Origin: Thermoplasmata archaeon
Lineage (GTDB): Archaea > Thermoplasmatota > Thermoplasmata > Thermoplasmatales > Thermoplasmataceae
Reading direction: 5' to 3'
DNA length: 7,456 nucleotides
Assembly (NCBI GenBank): GCA_021819225.1
Contig: JAKARU010000040.1
Span: forward strand, 1 to 7,456
The notes beneath the pieces are model-generated. The model saw nothing but the letters and a program-made list of their open reading frames with translations, did not search any database and was not told the DNA's origin. The stretch's first letter is position 1; each line of letters opens with the position of its first letter. Of this stretch, positions 5,627-7,456 are shown in pieces. Both the position numbers and the translations under genes were made by a program.

Positions 5627-6986
5627 TTTTGACAGGTTCCTGTTTGCATACACAATAGGTTCTCATATAATTATAGTGAGTGCAAGCATAGCGCTGAGCC
5701 TGATACTAGTAATACTTGAATTTATGCTTACAAGAAAGGATAAACCGGAGTATAAAACGATGCTCTTCAAGCTCAAGAGAATGTTTATAGTTTCATTCGG
5801 TGTGGGTACAGCAAGCGGTATCGTTCTGGCAGTGGAACTGGTCAACCTGTTTCCAGGATTCATGACATTTGTATCAAGCACCGGTGCCATATCACTCTTC
5901 TACGCAGAAGTTTCTGCATTCTTCCTTGAAACGTTTGCACTGGTCATCTATGTATATTACCAGGATGTGTTTAGATGGAAATATGCGAATCTTGGAATAT
6001 CCATTCTTGTTGCAATTGGTGTTATCATGTCTGCCGTATTCATCACAATGGTAAACGCATGGATGAACACACCAAACGGCTTCAATAAATCAGTTTATCT
6101 GAGCACAGGGAAAATTACAGACGTGAATCCATTTGCTCCATTTGATACTGTTTCCACATTCAACGAACTTGCTCATGTTCTAACAACAACGATCTTTGTA
6201 GGGTTTGTTATACTGGGGGCCTTCTTTGCATACCAGTATATCAGATCAAAGGACAGTGAAACAAGATTGATTACAAAACTTGGAATAAGAATTTCCGGAT
6301 GGATGTCTGCAGTCTTCATTCTGCTTGCAGGAATCACAGGTGGAAACGAGGTAATTAGCCTTCTCAAGTATCAGCCTGTAAAATACGCAGCCATAGAACT
6401 TGATCCAAATCCTGGAAGTGGTTTTGGTGAACATCTACTTGGTTCCATAGTGAATGGTAGAATTGTCGGTTCAATAACAGTACCAGGACTGCAGGCATTT
6501 CTGGCAAATTTTGAAGCAGGAATCACAAAGTTGCCCGGTCTTTCTTCATACCCACAATCTGACTGGCCTCCTCTATTCGTCCACACATCATTTGACGTAA
6601 TGGTTCTGGGAGGACTTATACTCGGTCTATTCTTCTTCATCTTCTTCATTTACGAAGTACTGAGAAAGGATATGTTCAGAAGAAAAAGCATAATGTACCT
6701 TGAAATTGCAGTCGGGTTTTTTGCACTCATTGTTTATGACATGGGATGGGTGACAGATGAAGTGGGAAGACAGCCATGGATCATTTACAACATAATGACT
6801 GTAAACCAGGCAGCTAACTACTCTAACGCCCTGATTGTGCCAGGTTACCTCATAATTGCTTTCTATCTTTTCCTCATACCATTTACCTTCTATTTCTTCG
6901 CCAGGGTATTCAGGGGAAAGCCATCAAGTCATGAATCTGGTGACATAAAAGAAAAGCGGAATTCAAATAAGCAGGGAGGGGTGTGA
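5613..6986 (+). CDS. cydA: Cytochrome bd-type quinol oxidase subunit I
   Basis: Membrane subunit that oxidises quinol and reduces O2 to water at a b558/b595/d heme centre. It has 457 residues and about nine to ten transmembrane helices. The expected ligands are all present by comparison with E. coli CydA: His18 (E. coli His19), Glu99 and Glu106 (Glu99, Glu107, in YAEVSAFFLET), His188 (His186, b558), Met330 (Met393, b558, in DVMVLGG), and Glu383 with Arg386 in the signature EVGRQPW (Glu445, Arg448). The quinol-loop residues Lys257 and Glu262 occur in QPVKYAAIE, and NAWMNTPNGF (148-157) is another family signature. Lys257 to Met330 spans only 73 residues, against 141 in E. coli, so this is the short Q-loop type. 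The C-terminal 25 residues form a charged, probably cytoplasmic tail. The start is set by the Shine-Dalgarno site 8 bases upstream. CydB-like subunit II follows immediately. Confidence 0.96.
   Translation: MLSANFDRFLFAYTIGSHIIIVSASIALSLILVILEFMLTRKDKPEYKTMLFKLKRMFIVSFGVGTASGIVLAVELVNLFPGFMTFVSSTGAISLFYAEVSAFFLETFALVIYVYYQDVFRWKYANLGISILVAIGVIMSAVFITMVNAWMNTPNGFNKSVYLSTGKITDVNPFAPFDTVSTFNELAHVLTTTIFVGFVILGAFFAYQYIRSKDSETRLITKLGIRISGWMSAVFILLAGITGGNEVISLLKYQPVKYAAIELDPNPGSGFGEHLLGSIVNGRIVGSITVPGLQAFLANFEAGITKLPGLSSYPQSDWPPLFVHTSFDVMVLGGLILGLFFFIFFIYEVLRKDMFRRKSIMYLEIAVGFFALIVYDMGWVTDEVGRQPWIIYNIMTVNQAANYSNALIVPGYLIIAFYLFLIPFTFYFFARVFRGKPSSHESGDIKEKRNSNKQGGV
6974..6983 (+). promoter_or_regulatory. 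Shine-Dalgarno site for the cydB-like gene
   Basis: GGGAGGGGTG overlaps the end of cydA, and its GGAGG core ends 8 bases before the ATG at 6988. The cydA stop and this ATG are one base apart, indicating coupled translation of the two oxidase subunits and supporting 6988 as the start. Confidence 0.8.
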
Positions 6987-6987
6987 A

Positions 6988-7456
6988 ATGAATTATACAT
7001 TCTATCTAGTATTCGCCATTTTCGCCGCATTCATGGCACTTTTCCTGTCAGAAGCCATGGGTGCATTCCAGCTGTTGTTCAACTGGGAGAAGAGCAACAA
7101 GAAGGTTATTTCATATATCACTCCCATATGGGAAATCACCGGAACTTTTGCCGCATTCTGGGTAGTAGCATCCGACTTTGCATTCCCAAAAATAATAGTT
7201 CCTCTGGCTTCAATATACGCAGGGGAAATCATGATATTCCTGATCTTCTTCGTGGCAAGGAACGCAACATTTGTTGTTGGGGAGTTCGTAAGTTCAAAGG
7301 GATTGATGACAAGAAAAAACATGTTCAGGGCATACTCAATAGTCACGCTGTTCATAGGCTTCATTGCCCTGCTTGTCGTTGGCGGAATAATTGGAAGCGA
7401 TGGCGTAAGCATCAATTCCATGAGTTTCAGCCCGGTTGGATGGTTCATGAATCCCT
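6988..7456 (+). CDS. cydB: Cytochrome bd-type oxidase subunit II (CydB-like), 3'-truncated by window edge
   Basis: Partner subunit of CydA; 156 residues are visible and the frame stays open to the window end, about half of a usual CydB. Four hydrophobic segments appear at about residues 4-22, 50-66, 68-90 and 114-135. The pattern SYITPIWEITGTFAAFWVVASDFAFP (42-67) aligns with the E. coli segment around PHWDGNQVW...FAAWP. The Trp is kept as Trp48, and Asp58, a proton-pathway residue, is replaced by Glu49. The usual early DGFDMG-type motif is not recognisable; that region reads SEAMGAFQLLFNW (21-33), with Glu22 the only acidic residue. Identification therefore rests on the PxW(D/E) segment, the hydrophobic profile and position directly after cydA. 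It is a divergent subunit II of the kind seen in archaeal bd-type oxidases; the C-terminal half is unseen. Confidence 0.78.
   Translation, partial: MNYTFYLVFAIFAAFMALFLSEAMGAFQLLFNWEKSNKKVISYITPIWEITGTFAAFWVVASDFAFPKIIVPLASIYAGEIMIFLIFFVARNATFVVGEFVSSKGLMTRKNMFRAYSIVTLFIGFIALLVVGGIIGSDGVSINSMSFSPVGWFMNP

Noticed and set aside
7002..7448. Minus-strand open frame of 148 codons opposite the cydB-like gene
   Set aside because: The plus strand has a strong ribosome binding site, continues an operon and encodes membrane helices matching subunit II; the antisense frame is a by-product of biased codon use.

Overview
The window looks like chromosomal DNA from an acidophilic, aerobic archaeon of the Thermoplasmatales type (Thermoplasma, Ferroplasma or Cuniculiplasma relatives). 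This is an inference. The evidence is moderately AT-rich DNA with frequent ATA, AGA and AGG codons, TATA boxes about 30 bases before start codons (leaderless or near-leaderless transcripts), strong Shine-Dalgarno sites only in front of internal operon genes, and a divergent cytochrome bd oxidase beside UbiA/UbiD-type quinone genes. No RNA gene, insertion sequence or CRISPR array was seen. The longest stretch without a gene is 171 bases (4778-4948), which holds two divergent promoters and a cluster of short repeats.

Layout. 1-875 (+) is a homoserine dehydrogenase that lacks its start. 944-1831 (+) is an unrecognised soluble protein with its own TATA promoter. It converges, four bases away, on a minus-strand pair: ubiD (4135-2690) followed by an overlapping ubiA-family prenyltransferase (2771-1836). 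Upstream of these, also on the minus strand, lies a ribbon-helix-helix (RHH) regulator with a large unrecognised C-terminal domain (4777-4208). Divergent from the regulator is a plus-strand operon: a seven-helix membrane protein (4949-5626), cytochrome bd subunit I cydA (5613-6986), and a divergent CydB-like subunit II (6988 to the window end, incomplete).

How the genes may fit together. UbiA and UbiD families prenylate and decarboxylate quinone-ring precursors, and cytochrome bd oxidises the resulting quinol with O2. The window therefore pairs the making and the use of respiratory quinone, with one DNA-binding protein encoded between them. The most interesting signal is a set of TACACA-like hexamers at 10-bp steps. 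Four units lie between the divergent regulator and oxidase promoters (4841-4880), with an inverted copy at 4901-4906. Two more units sit against the ubiD TATA box (4188-4207). This suggests an undescribed regulon in which the RHH protein co-ordinates quinone synthesis with terminal oxidase expression. The repeats are visible directly; the binding and regulation are inference.
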